Shown here: positions 38,028 to 46,345 of the stretch, piece after piece
Layout of the letters: the number at the start of each line of letters is the position of its first letter
How positions within the stretch are numbered: position 1 is the stretch's first letter
Assembly (NCBI RefSeq): GCF_000383975.1
Contig: NZ_KB913017.1
Location: forward strand, 875,133 to 939,132
Source of the DNA: Natronorubrum tibetense GA33
Lineage (GTDB): Archaea; Halobacteriota; Halobacteria; Halobacteriales; Natrialbaceae
Direction of reading: 5' to 3'
DNA: 64,000 bases
The notes under the pieces: model-generated
Databases searched by the model: none
Told to the model about the DNA's origin: nothing
The model's input: the letters and a program-made list of their open reading frames with translations, nothing else
Program-made: the position numbers and the translations under genes

Positions 38028-40166
38028 ATGGACGGGACGAAACGAAGGAAACGAGACCGCACGATCCTTGAGACGACCGCGGAACGGGACGCGTTCGGTG
38101 CTGGGACCCACTACGCGCGGGCGAACGACCTCTCGGTACCGGCGGATTCGGCCTTCCTCGAGGCGCTCGAGGACGCTCGCCGGGAGATTTGTCATCGGTT
38201 CGTCCGCGGCGTGCTCCGCGGGAAACCGACGGGGCTCTCCGACGTACGATTCGTGGGGCTCGAGCCGACTGCGACTCGAGTGCCGTCCGTGCCGGACGAC
38301 CCCGACCCGCTGTCGGCCCTCGACGGCGAGCAACTGCAGTCACTCGCCGCCTCGCTTCCGGACGCGTGTCAGCAACTCGCACTGCTTCCGTTGCCCACCG
38401 GCGAAAGCGTCCTGCTCGCGCCGATCGCCGCGCGTCACGGCTACGATCGGTTCCGGCTGTGCGGTCCGGTCCGCCGCTGGTCCATCGAGGGGGCGACGAC
38501 GGCCGTCGAGCACCCCGTCGATCTGGTCCCGCTACTCGAGCGCGAGGGAGCGTTCAGCGACGCCGAGCAGGCCGACCGAATCCGGGCGGAGGTCGCCGAG
38601 AGCGTCGCCAACCTCGCGCTGGCTCGGCTCGCCTCCTGCGTTCACGCGCGTGCGTGTAACACTCGCTCGAGAGAGGATAGTGGATCGCCGCTCGAGACCG
38701 TCGCGACCGGGCTCTCGGCCGCCGACGCTTCCGCTGCGTTCGAACGGATCGTCACCGACGGCCACCCGTTTCACCCGAGCGGCAAGATCCGTCGCGGGAT
38801 GAACGCCGCGGACGGCCTCGCGTACGCCCCCGAGTTCACCGACCGGGTCGACCTCCGATTCGTCGCGATCGACCGGGAGTACGCCCTCGAGACGCGGGCG
38901 GAGACGGCCGGCGACGATCGGCTGACCGAGCGGCTGTTTGCGACGTTTGACGGACTCGAGAGGGCGCTCGAGGGAGCGATACCGGCCGAACGGCGGTCCG
39001 GCGAGTACGCCGTCGTCCCCGTCCATCCGCTGCAGTACCACCGGACGATTCCGGACCGCTACGCGGACCAGATCGGCGACGGTCGCGTCGTACCGATTCC
39101 CGACTACGCGCAGCCGGCGACGCCGCAGCTCAATCTCCGGACGGTGGTACCGTACGAGACCGAGCGAACTGCCACTGCCGACGCTGACGGCCCTCTCCCA
39201 CACCTCAAGCTTGCGATCCCCGTCCAGACGACGAACGTCGTGCGGACGCTGTCGCCACATGCCGTCTCGAACGGGCCACAGGTGACCGATGTGGTGGAAA
39301 CGATCGCCGACCGGGAGTCGTTCGAGACGCTCGGGCTGCTCGCCGAACCCGCGGCGACCTGTTACTACCCGCCGGGCGGTCCCCACCCGAGCGGCGACGG
39401 GTTCGACGACGCGCGACACCTCTCGGGCTTGCTGCGGACGAATCCCGAGGCCCATCCGTTCGTTGCAGACCGGTCGGACGACGCGTACCCAGTGGTCGCT
39501 TCGAGTCTCGTCGCCGAGTCGCCAGCGACGGGGCGGCCCCTTGTCTGCGACCTGATCGAGCAGTACGGCACCTCGAGGGGGATTTCGGACGACGAAAACG
39601 CGGCGCTCGCGTTTCTCGAGCGCTATGCGACAGTCGTCGTTCCCGATCAGCTTCGGTTACTGTGCAAATACGGCGTCGCCCTCGAGAGCCACCTCCAGAA
39701 CAGCCTCGTCGTCTTCGAGGGCGAAAGCGCACGGCCGACGGCGACGATCGTCCGGGATCTCGGCGGAATTCGGGTACACGAGGGGCGACTTGAGGAGCGC
39801 GGACTCTCGATCGATCCCTATCCCGACTCGGATCTGGATGCGGGCGGTGAGGAGGACCTCTACCGGAAGCTGTACTACGCGCTCTTCCAGAACCACCTCG
39901 CGGAACTCCTCGCGACGATCAGTTACGAACTGGACGTCGACGAGCGAGCGTGTTGGCTGCGGATTCGCGAGCAGTGTGAGCAGGCGTTCGAGGTGATCCG
40001 GGCTGAAGGGGCCGTTCCTGACGAGCGGATCGGACGCGACGAACGGGCGCTGTTCGAGGATCCCACGCCCCACAAGGCGCTAACCGCGATGCGACTGCGC
40101 GGGAAACGCCACGAGTACGTGACGAGCGAGGTGTCGAATCCGCTTTTTTCGGCGGATCGAACGTAA
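38028..40166 (+). CDS. IucA/IucC-family NRPS-independent siderophore synthetase
   Basis: At 712 residues it is somewhat longer than a typical NIS synthetase. Diagnostic ATP/carboxylate motifs are present: GHPFHPSGKIRRGM, KLAIPVQTTNVVRTLSP, LESHLQNSLVVFEG and TIVRDLGGIRVHEG. The C-terminal FhuF-like region ends in NHLAELLATISYELDVDER and KALTAMRLRGKRHEY. It joins a citrate- or dicarboxylate-type acid to an amine in siderophore assembly. Other haloarchaeal clusters carry several such genes plus an N-hydroxylase and a decarboxylase; here it is alone. A perfect palindrome GGCGTTCGAACGCC (37951-37964) in its upstream region may be an iron-regulator site or chance. Confidence 0.88.
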   Translation: MDGTKRRKRDRTILETTAERDAFGAGTHYARANDLSVPADSAFLEALEDARREICHRFVRGVLRGKPTGLSDVRFVGLEPTATRVPSVPDDPDPLSALDGEQLQSLAASLPDACQQLALLPLPTGESVLLAPIAARHGYDRFRLCGPVRRWSIEGATTAVEHPVDLVPLLEREGAFSDAEQADRIRAEVAESVANLALARLASCVHARACNTRSREDSGSPLETVATGLSAADASAAFERIVTDGHPFHPSGKIRRGMNAADGLAYAPEFTDRVDLRFVAIDREYALETRAETAGDDRLTERLFATFDGLERALEGAIPAERRSGEYAVVPVHPLQYHRTIPDRYADQIGDGRVVPIPDYAQPATPQLNLRTVVPYETERTATADADGPLPHLKLAIPVQTTNVVRTLSPHAVSNGPQVTDVVETIADRESFETLGLLAEPAATCYYPPGGPHPSGDGFDDARHLSGLLRTNPEAHPFVADRSDDAYPVVASSLVAESPATGRPLVCDLIEQYGTSRGISDDENAALAFLERYATVVVPDQLRLLCKYGVALESHLQNSLVVFEGESARPTATIVRDLGGIRVHEGRLEERGLSIDPYPDSDLDAGGEEDLYRKLYYALFQNHLAELLATISYELDVDERACWLRIREQCEQAFEVIRAEGAVPDERIGRDERALFEDPTPHKALTAMRLRGKRHEYVTSEVSNPLFSADRT

Positions 40167-40240
40167 CTCGACGACGTGAGAACGCACGATCGGCGAAACC
40201 TCGCTACGCTTAACACATCCCGAGAGAGACTAGCAGACGA

Positions 40241-41452
40241 ATGCTCGAGGGAGTCAACGTCGCGCTCGGGGTGACGGGATCGATCGCGGCCGTCAAGACG
40301 GTCGAACTGGCCCACGAGTTGCGACGCCAGGGTGCCAAGGTGCGAGGCGTGATGACCGGCAGTGCTCAGGGGATCATCCACCCGTGGGCGGTCGAGTTCG
40401 CCACCGAAAACGACGTGGTCACGGAGATCACGGGCAGCGTCGAACACGTCGAACTGTGCGGCTACGACGGCTGGGCCGATGTTCTCCTGATCGCGCCCGC
40501 GACGGCGAACACGGTCGGCAAGATCGCCGGGGCCGTCGACGACACGCCCGTCACGACGACGGCAACCACCGCACTCGGGGCCGACGTACCGGTGGTCATC
40601 GCGCCCGCGATGCACGAACCGATGTACGACCACCCCGGCGTCCTCGAGGCAATCGACACCGTCGCCGACTGGGGCGTCGACTTCGTCGACCCGCGCATCG
40701 AGGAGGGAAAGGCAAAGATTGCCAGCGAGGCGGCCATCGTCACCGATGTCGCGCGTGCGGCGGGCGATCGGTCGCTCGAGGACGAACACGTCGTCGTCAC
40801 CAGCGGCGCCACGGGCGAGTCGATCGATCCCGTCCGCGTGCTCACGAACCGCTCGTCGGGGAAGATGGGCCGAGCCGTCGCGAGAGCCTGCTACGCGCGC
40901 GGTGCCGACGTAACCCTCGTCCACGGCTTCGTCGGCCCGCAGCCAGTGACGCAGGATGCGGATCTGCCAGAGACCGACGACGATGGCAACGTCCCCTACG
41001 CCACCGTCGAACACGTCGAGAGCGCAAGCGAGATGCTCGAGGCAACCCGCGAGGCCTGCGAGACGGCGGATACGCTGGTCTCGGCGGCCGCAATCGGCGA
41101 CTACACCGTCGAACCGAGCGCGGAGAAGATCCGTTCGGGGCAGGAGCTCACCCTCTCACTCGAGCCGACGCCGAAGCTCATCGACGAGGTCCGCGGCGAG
41201 CGACCGGAGCTACCGATCGTCGGCTTCAAAACGGAGACTTCGGGCGACGAGACGGCGATGATCGAACAGGCGCGACGGACGCTCGAGCGCGCAGGGCTGG
41301 CGTTCGTCGTCGCCAACGACGCGAGCGTGATGGGCGCGGAGCGAACGACGGCCCTCCTGGTCCACGACGAGGACGCCGCCCGCTACGAGGGGACGAAGGC
41401 GGGGCTGGCCGGCGAGATTGCCGATTCGGTCGCGGCGATCACCGGATCGTAG
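40241..41452 (+). CDS. coaBC: Bifunctional phosphopantothenoylcysteine decarboxylase / phosphopantothenate-cysteine ligase
   Basis: The 403-residue protein has an N-terminal flavoprotein CoaC domain with VNVALGVTGSIAAVKTVELAHELR and the substrate loop APAMHEPMYDHPG. The CoaB domain follows, with VVVTSGATGESIDPVRVLTNRSSGKMG, AAAIGDYT and KPTPKLI-like LEPTPKLIDEVRGE. It makes 4'-phosphopantetheine in CoA synthesis, serving the many CoA-dependent genes nearby. The start at ATG 40241 is unambiguous, and the short 5' spacer contains a TATA-like cgcttaac element. Confidence 0.95.
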   Translation: MLEGVNVALGVTGSIAAVKTVELAHELRRQGAKVRGVMTGSAQGIIHPWAVEFATENDVVTEITGSVEHVELCGYDGWADVLLIAPATANTVGKIAGAVDDTPVTTTATTALGADVPVVIAPAMHEPMYDHPGVLEAIDTVADWGVDFVDPRIEEGKAKIASEAAIVTDVARAAGDRSLEDEHVVVTSGATGESIDPVRVLTNRSSGKMGRAVARACYARGADVTLVHGFVGPQPVTQDADLPETDDDGNVPYATVEHVESASEMLEATREACETADTLVSAAAIGDYTVEPSAEKIRSGQELTLSLEPTPKLIDEVRGERPELPIVGFKTETSGDETAMIEQARRTLERAGLAFVVANDASVMGAERTTALLVHDEDAARYEGTKAGLAGEIADSVAAITGS

Positions 41453-41548
41453 ACGTGTTTTCTAGTCGGCAGTTCGGACGTTCTTTCCTTCGGTTACCGT
41501 CCGTCAGGAGAGTTATATAGGTGGGGTTCCTGCCACGAATTAACAGGT

Positions 41549-41644
41549 ATGCGACCGGTGTCAGCTGCAGACTCGGCTTCGGTAACGGACTCTCTTCCCG
41601 ACTCCGGCAGCTTCGATTCGACGACGACCGGCGTACCGAGGTGA
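41549..41644 (+). other. Candidate 31-codon leader frame upstream of the DUF7344-type gene
   Basis: An ATG at 41549 lies about 31-36 bases after a strong TATA-like gttatata (41511-41518), the normal leaderless spacing. It opens a frame of 31 codons ending at TGA 41642-41644, three bases before the GTG start of the next gene. The product is Ser/Thr/Asp-rich (MRPVSAADSASVTDSLPDSG...). It may be a leader peptide or coupling device rather than a functional protein. Confidence 0.3.
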
Positions 41645-41647
41645 TTC

Positions 41648-42238
41648 GTGGTGGCTCAACAACAACAAACTGACAATATCGACGACAGTGGTCCGCTGTC
41701 GAAAGGCGAAATCTTCGAAGTGTTACGCAACCAACGACGGCGCTACGTCCTCCAGTATTTGAAACAGGACACTCGGCCCGTCGAACTCGGCGACCTCGCC
41801 CAGCAGGTCGCCGCCTGGGAGTACGAGACGACTCTCGACGAGGTCACCCCCGAACAGCGAAAGCGCGTCTACACGACGCTCCAGCAGACCCATCTCCCAA
41901 AGATGGATCAGTCGGGTATCCTCCTGTTCGATTCCGACGACGGCGTGATCGAAGCCACCGACCGGACGCAGGACATCAGCATCTACCTCGAGATCGTCCC
42001 CGGCCACGAGTTCGCGTGGCGCGAACTCTACCTCTCGCTGGGGGCGATCAGCTCCGCGCTGGTCGCCGCGCTGTGGCTCGAGATCTACCCGCTGACAATG
42101 CTCTCGGATCTGACCTGGGCCGGGCTCGTCGCCGTGACGTTCACCCTGACCGCCACGGTTCATATCTACTACGAGCGCAACATGCGACTCGGTCACGGCG
42201 AGCAGCCGCCAGAGCTCAGCTACGGCAGCGACGATTGA
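41648..42238 (+). CDS. DUF7344-type winged-helix membrane protein
   Basis: The 196-residue protein has a Gln-rich N-terminus (VAQQQQTDNIDD), then a winged-helix segment LSKGEIFEVLRNQRRRYVLQYLKQD and VELGDLAQQVAAWEYE. A short RKRVYTTLQQTHLPKMDQSG helix with wing completes the HTH. Two helices at the end (LSLGAISSALVAALWLEIY and LVAVTFTLTATVHIYYER) anchor it to the membrane. This HTH-plus-two-TM layout is common in haloarchaea; target genes are unknown. GTG 41648 is the listed start, with GTG 41645 also possible. Its TGA is the first three bases of a palindromic repeat. Confidence 0.8.
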   Translation: MVAQQQQTDNIDDSGPLSKGEIFEVLRNQRRRYVLQYLKQDTRPVELGDLAQQVAAWEYETTLDEVTPEQRKRVYTTLQQTHLPKMDQSGILLFDSDDGVIEATDRTQDISIYLEIVPGHEFAWRELYLSLGAISSALVAALWLEIYPLTMLSDLTWAGLVAVTFTLTATVHIYYERNMRLGHGEQPPELSYGSDD

Positions 42239-42321
42239 TACGGATTGCTGTACCGGTTTACCGGCGCAACCGCCGCCCGGGTCGCGGTTGCGCCGGAAAT
42301 GACTTACAGTAAACCGTATGA
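42236..42321. repeat. Palindromic repeat family B, one copy
   Basis: The ends TGATACGGATTGCTGTA (42236) and TACAGTAAACCGTATGA (42305-42321) are inverted with two mismatches. The centre is a perfect 13-bp stem, CCGGCGCAACCGC with GCGGTTGCGCCGG, around a ten-base loop (42261-42296). The first TGA is the stop codon of the DUF7344-type gene. I recall this element as dispersed in related genomes; no second copy is in the window. It would form a strong mRNA 3' hairpin. Confidence 0.75.
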
Positions 42322-42495
42322 CTGCCGCGTCGCAGTTCGGGGCTAGACGAATCGTCGAACTTAGAAATCCGGCATTCTTCCGACTTTCGAGCGGTGAGGC
42401 CGTCGGATTTGAGCGACGCGACCGAACGTGACAGAGAGTCACCCACGCCTCGAGTGGATCGTCAACTTTTACTCCGAGACCACCAGACCCACGAC

Positions 42496-43065
42496 ATGGA
42501 TCAGTTGAAGCGGTCGCTTCTCGAAGCGCCAATCATCGAGAAAGACGGTTACCACTACTTCGTCCACCCGATCAGTGACGGCGTTCCGAAGCTCGACCCG
42601 GGACTGCTTCGGGAGATCGTCATTCGCATCATCCGAAAAGCCGAACTCGAGAACGTCGACCGGATCGTCACCCCGGCAGCGATGGGTATCCACATCTCGA
42701 CGGCCGTCTCGTTGATGACCGACATCCCGCTGACCGTGATCCGGAAGCGACAGTACGGACTCGACGACGAGGTCGCTATCTCCCAGAAGACTGGTTACTC
42801 GGAGAACGAGATGTACATCAACGACGTTCGCGAGGGCGAGCGCGTACTGGTACTCGACGACGTGCTCTCGACGGGCGGCACGCTCGCGGCGGTCCTCGAG
42901 GCGCTCGACGGAATCGGTGCCGAAGTGATCGACACGGTCGCGGTCATCAAGAAGGTCGGCGGCGAGAACAAGGCCGACGACGCCGGCTACGACATCAAGA
43001 CGCTGATCAACGTTGACGTCGTCGACGGTGAAGTGGTTATTATCGACGAAGACGGCGACGACTGA
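42496..43065 (+). CDS. hpt: Purine/PRPP phosphoribosyltransferase (HGPRTase-like)
   Basis: The 189-residue type I phosphoribosyltransferase has the PRPP loop [21 protein letters not shown] and a flexible region [19 protein letters not shown]. The N-terminal helices match the archaeal HGPRTase-like group ([32 protein letters not shown]). It salvages hypoxanthine, guanine or adenine; specificity cannot be read from sequence here. ATG 42496 is used because the frame farther upstream is not protein-like. A TATA-like cgtcaactttta lies about 30 bases before it. Confidence 0.88.
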   Translation: MDQLKRSLLEAPIIEKDGYHYFVHPISDGVPKLDPGLLREIVIRIIRKAELENVDRIVTPAAMGIHISTAVSLMTDIPLTVIRKRQYGLDDEVAISQKTGYSENEMYINDVREGERVLVLDDVLSTGGTLAAVLEALDGIGAEVIDTVAVIKKVGGENKADDAGYDIKTLINVDVVDGEVVIIDEDGDD

Positions 43066-43293
43066 GCGCGTGACGGAGCGGGGTCACCGTTCTGCGGGCC
43101 GATTATTCAGTGAAGTTGCATCACTCGTCGATTTGGCGCACCCAATTCTTCAATTCGGTCGTTTCGGATAAGGTCCGAATTTGCACACTCCTGAACACAT
43201 TTGTCTGACGAAGATTGTAAAATTAAACTGAATAAGAAAGTCATCAACTAAAGGAGTTTAGATAATGAACGTAAGCTCGATACTGCCGGTAAG

Positions 43294-43300
43294 TTTATAA
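43294..43300 (+). promoter_or_regulatory. TATA box of the first substrate-binding-protein gene
   Basis: The tttataa at 43294-43300, within aagtttataataat, lies 24-30 bases before ATG 43324, supporting a leaderless start there rather than at 43303. The 43066-43323 spacer is AT-rich compared with its surroundings and contains no gene. Confidence 0.6.
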
Positions 43301-43323
43301 TAATGTCCTATAATGAAATAGCT

Positions 43324-45150
43324 ATGTCCGAGCTATCGGATCTAGAGAACGACGGATCATCACGACGCCAGATGCTTGCACTACTTGGCGGCACCGCAAC
43401 GGTCGGCCTCGCCGGCTGTTCAGCTCTCCTCGGCGATGACGACGACGACGACGACGAGGGCTGGAGCGATTTGGAAGTCAGTGAACACGCTGACAAGGCA
43501 CAGGCTGCCTGGGAAACGGTAGTCGACAACCCGAACCCGGACGATGAAGCCGTTCGAAACGAGGCCTACGTCGAGATCGAAGAAGCCGCCAGAGACGATA
43601 TGGTCCTCCTACCGCTGTATCACGAGCTCGAGGAGGTATTCTCCTACGATCACGTCGACGCTCCCGAAACCGGTTCGCTCGGTTTCTGGATGCAACAGCA
43701 CAACCACACTGAACTGGACGATAGTTCGGAGCTAAACCTTCTCAACTCCAGTTTCAACGAAATCGACCCGATCATGTCAACTGACACCGCCTCGGGTCGA
43801 GTTGTCAACCAGATCTACGAGACGCTGACCCACTACCCCGACGGTGTCGCTGAAGTCGAAAACCAGCTACTAGACGATTTCGAACTGTCCGATGACGGGC
43901 TGACGTACACGCTCGAACTCAAAGAGGGCGTCCAGTTCCACGGCGGCGAGGAGATGACCGCCGACGATGTCAAGTACTCGTGGCGGCGGATGGCCGAATC
44001 CGAGTACAGCGAACGGCGTAATTTCATGATCGCGACGCCGAACGGTCTCGGAATCGAGTACGAGGGCGAGCCCACCGACATCGAACCGGATTCTATCGCA
44101 GTCGACGTGATCGACGACTACACGCTCGAGGTCACTCTCCGCGAACCCAATCCGATGGCTCTCGAGATTCTCACGTACTCGGCGTTCGCCGTAATTCCCG
44201 AAGGGTACGTCGGCGACATCGAGGGCTACGACGGCGAGGTCGACCACGACGAGTTCCGGTCCGACCTTGCAAACGGGACTGGGCCGTTCGAGTACGACGA
44301 GTTCAACCCCGGCGAGGATATGCGTGTCGTTCGGTTCGACGATTACCACGGCGAGGTTGCGAGCATCGAGGCCATCCACTGGGCAGAGATCGAAGACGCA
44401 GAAGCCCAGTGGACGAACATCGTCGAGCAGAACCTGGACATCTTCGACATCCCGACGAGCCACTACGACCCTGATCTGGTTGATGCCGACGAAGACGATG
44501 CGGGTAACAGATCCGGCGAGTACGGGCCGATCGAGAACGACGAAACGCTCAACTACACCGCTTCTCCGCAGACAAGCACGTTCTACTTCGGGTTCAACGT
44601 CACGAACGTTCCCCGACCGGTCCGACGGGCGATTGCGCACGTGACCGACCACGAAGAACTCATCGAGGACATCTTCCTCGAGCGTGGCTCCCCAGCTTAC
44701 AGCTTTACTCCGCCGGGACTGTGGCCGACCGGCGACGACGGGTATCAGGACTGGATCGACGCATGGCCGTACGGCGTCGACGAAACCGACACCGAGTCCG
44801 CCGCGGAGGAACTCGAAGAGGCCGGCTTCACTGAGGACGATCCGTTCGAAATGACAGCGAGTACGTACGCTAGCTCCCCGACATTCGCGGATCTGGCCAA
44901 CCTGATCCGTGAGAAGCTCTCCGGCCTCGGCGTCGAGATCGACGTCGACGAAACGGAGTTCTCGACGCTCCAACAGGACGGCGAAGACGGTAACCTCGAT
45001 ATGTACTCGCTCGGCTGGACGTGGAGTTGGGTCGACCCAGCGTACGGGCACTTCGGCTTCGAGCCGAAGAACACTGATACGTCGCGGATGCCGACCGACG
45101 CAACCGGCTACTACCTCGACTGGCAGGAAAACCTCGACGACGAAGCCTAA
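43324..45150 (+). CDS. Peptide/nickel ABC transporter substrate-binding lipoprotein 1 (apparently circularly permuted SBP family 5)
   Basis: The 608-residue protein has a Tat-like SRRQMLALLGG signal and lipobox GLAGC, with Cys32 lipidated. Residues 50-125 (AQAAWETVVDNPNPDDEAVRNEAYVEIEEAARDDMVLLPLYHELEEVF) look like the usual C-terminal helices and final strand of SBP family 5. The usual N-terminal start (LNLLNSSFNEIDPIMSTDTA) follows at about 137. The chain ends at GYYLDWQENLDDEA, the point where a normal family member would continue into that C-terminal part. So the polypeptide order is permuted, with the new ends inside the C-lobe. It binds its substrate outside the cell and delivers it to the permeases at 45290 and 46342. 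Confidence 0.85.
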   Translation: MSELSDLENDGSSRRQMLALLGGTATVGLAGCSALLGDDDDDDDEGWSDLEVSEHADKAQAAWETVVDNPNPDDEAVRNEAYVEIEEAARDDMVLLPLYHELEEVFSYDHVDAPETGSLGFWMQQHNHTELDDSSELNLLNSSFNEIDPIMSTDTASGRVVNQIYETLTHYPDGVAEVENQLLDDFELSDDGLTYTLELKEGVQFHGGEEMTADDVKYSWRRMAESEYSERRNFMIATPNGLGIEYEGEPTDIEPDSIAVDVIDDYTLEVTLREPNPMALEILTYSAFAVIPEGYVGDIEGYDGEVDHDEFRSDLANGTGPFEYDEFNPGEDMRVVRFDDYHGEVASIEAIHWAEIEDAEAQWTNIVEQNLDIFDIPTSHYDPDLVDADEDDAGNRSGEYGPIENDETLNYTASPQTSTFYFGFNVTNVPRPVRRAIAHVTDHEELIEDIFLERGSPAYSFTPPGLWPTGDDGYQDWIDAWPYGVDETDTESAAEELEEAGFTEDDPFEMTASTYASSPTFADLANLIREKLSGLGVEIDVDETEFSTLQQDGEDGNLDMYSLGWTWSWVDPAYGHFGFEPKNTDTSRMPTDATGYYLDWQENLDDEA

Positions 45151-45289
45151 CTGCGCGACAACCGAACTTCGGGGCGTTTCTCGGAGAGCGCCGAAACAGA
45201 ACGATTATTAACACTGCAAAGAAGACGATTAAATCAACAAATATGCAACGTTATACGGGCACGACGTTCATTAAACCAATACTTATTCG

Positions 45290-46345
45290 ATGAGTCGCTG
45301 GAAATACTTCTTCAAACGGGTCCTCCTCTCGATTCCGGTCCTGTTTCTGGCACTCACGTTCATTTTCGTGTTGCTGCGGATGGGGCCAGTGGATCCGGTC
45401 GCAGCGAGACTCGGCCCCGAAGCGACCGGTGCCGAAGCCGAACAGATGCGCGAACGACTCGGTCTCAACGACCCGCTCTGGGAGCAGTACATCGACTTCA
45501 CCACCAGTTACCTGACGTTCGACTTCGGCCAGTCGTGGGTCGTCTACTCCGGCTACGAGGTGACGGCAATCCTGTCGTGGACCGCCCCGCCGACCCTCTG
45601 GCTCGGGTTCTGGGCCATCCTCCTTCCGCTGTTTATCGGGATCCCGCTCGGCTTCTATGCCGGCTTGCGGCCCAACACGGGCGGTGACTACGTCGCATCG
45701 GTCGCCGGTATCCTCTGGCAAGCGATGCCGAACTTCTGGCTCTGCATCATGCTGCTTGCCGTCCTCCGACAGACGCAGGGCAACGAGTGGTTCGACTGGT
45801 ACGCGGTCGGATACGACAGCGTCACGGGAACGCCCAACCTTGGGTTTTTCAACGTGAGCGCTATCGATGTCGGCCTCACCTCGATTCCGTTCGTAACTGG
45901 AATCGACTGGGGGATACTCGGAGCGGACATCAAACTCATCCTCCCGGCCGCACTGGTACTCGGCTCCGCATCGATGGCCGCTGAGATGCGCATCGGTCGA
46001 ACGGCCATCCTCGAGACGATCAACTCGAACTACGTCGTGACGGCCAAGGCGAAAGGGCTCAAAGACCGAGTAATTATCTGGAAACACGTCTTCAGGAACG
46101 CGATGATCCCGCTGGTACCTGTCATCACTAACGAGGCGTTCTTGTTGATCGGCGGCTCGGTGGTCGTCGAACAAATCTTCAACATCAACGGTATCGGCCG
46201 GACGTTCTTCCGCGCGATGATCGACGCTGACCTTCCGTTGGCCGGTGCGTTGTTGTTCATTTTCACCGTGATCATCATTCTACTGAACATCTTCCAGGAC
46301 TTGCTCTACACGATTATCGATCCACGAGTGGGGTACGACAAATGA
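45290..46345 (+). CDS. dppB: ABC transporter permease 1, DppB/OppB type
   Basis: The 351-residue permease starts with a single helix (LLSIPVLFLALTFIFVLLRM). The EAA-type coupling loop is ETINSNYVVTAKAKGLKDRVIIWKHVFRNAMIPLVPV, and the family motif GPVDPVAARLGPEATGAEAEQMRERLGL is near the start. The periplasmic loop between the early helices and the GSVVVEQIFNINGIGR segment match OppB/DppB. It forms one half of the channel. It overlaps the next permease by four bases (ATGA), so translation is coupled. The SBP gene lies 139 bases upstream, probably in the same operon. Confidence 0.93.
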   Translation: MSRWKYFFKRVLLSIPVLFLALTFIFVLLRMGPVDPVAARLGPEATGAEAEQMRERLGLNDPLWEQYIDFTTSYLTFDFGQSWVVYSGYEVTAILSWTAPPTLWLGFWAILLPLFIGIPLGFYAGLRPNTGGDYVASVAGILWQAMPNFWLCIMLLAVLRQTQGNEWFDWYAVGYDSVTGTPNLGFFNVSAIDVGLTSIPFVTGIDWGILGADIKLILPAALVLGSASMAAEMRIGRTAILETINSNYVVTAKAKGLKDRVIIWKHVFRNAMIPLVPVITNEAFLLIGGSVVVEQIFNINGIGRTFFRAMIDADLPLAGALLFIFTVIIILLNIFQDLLYTIIDPRVGYDK

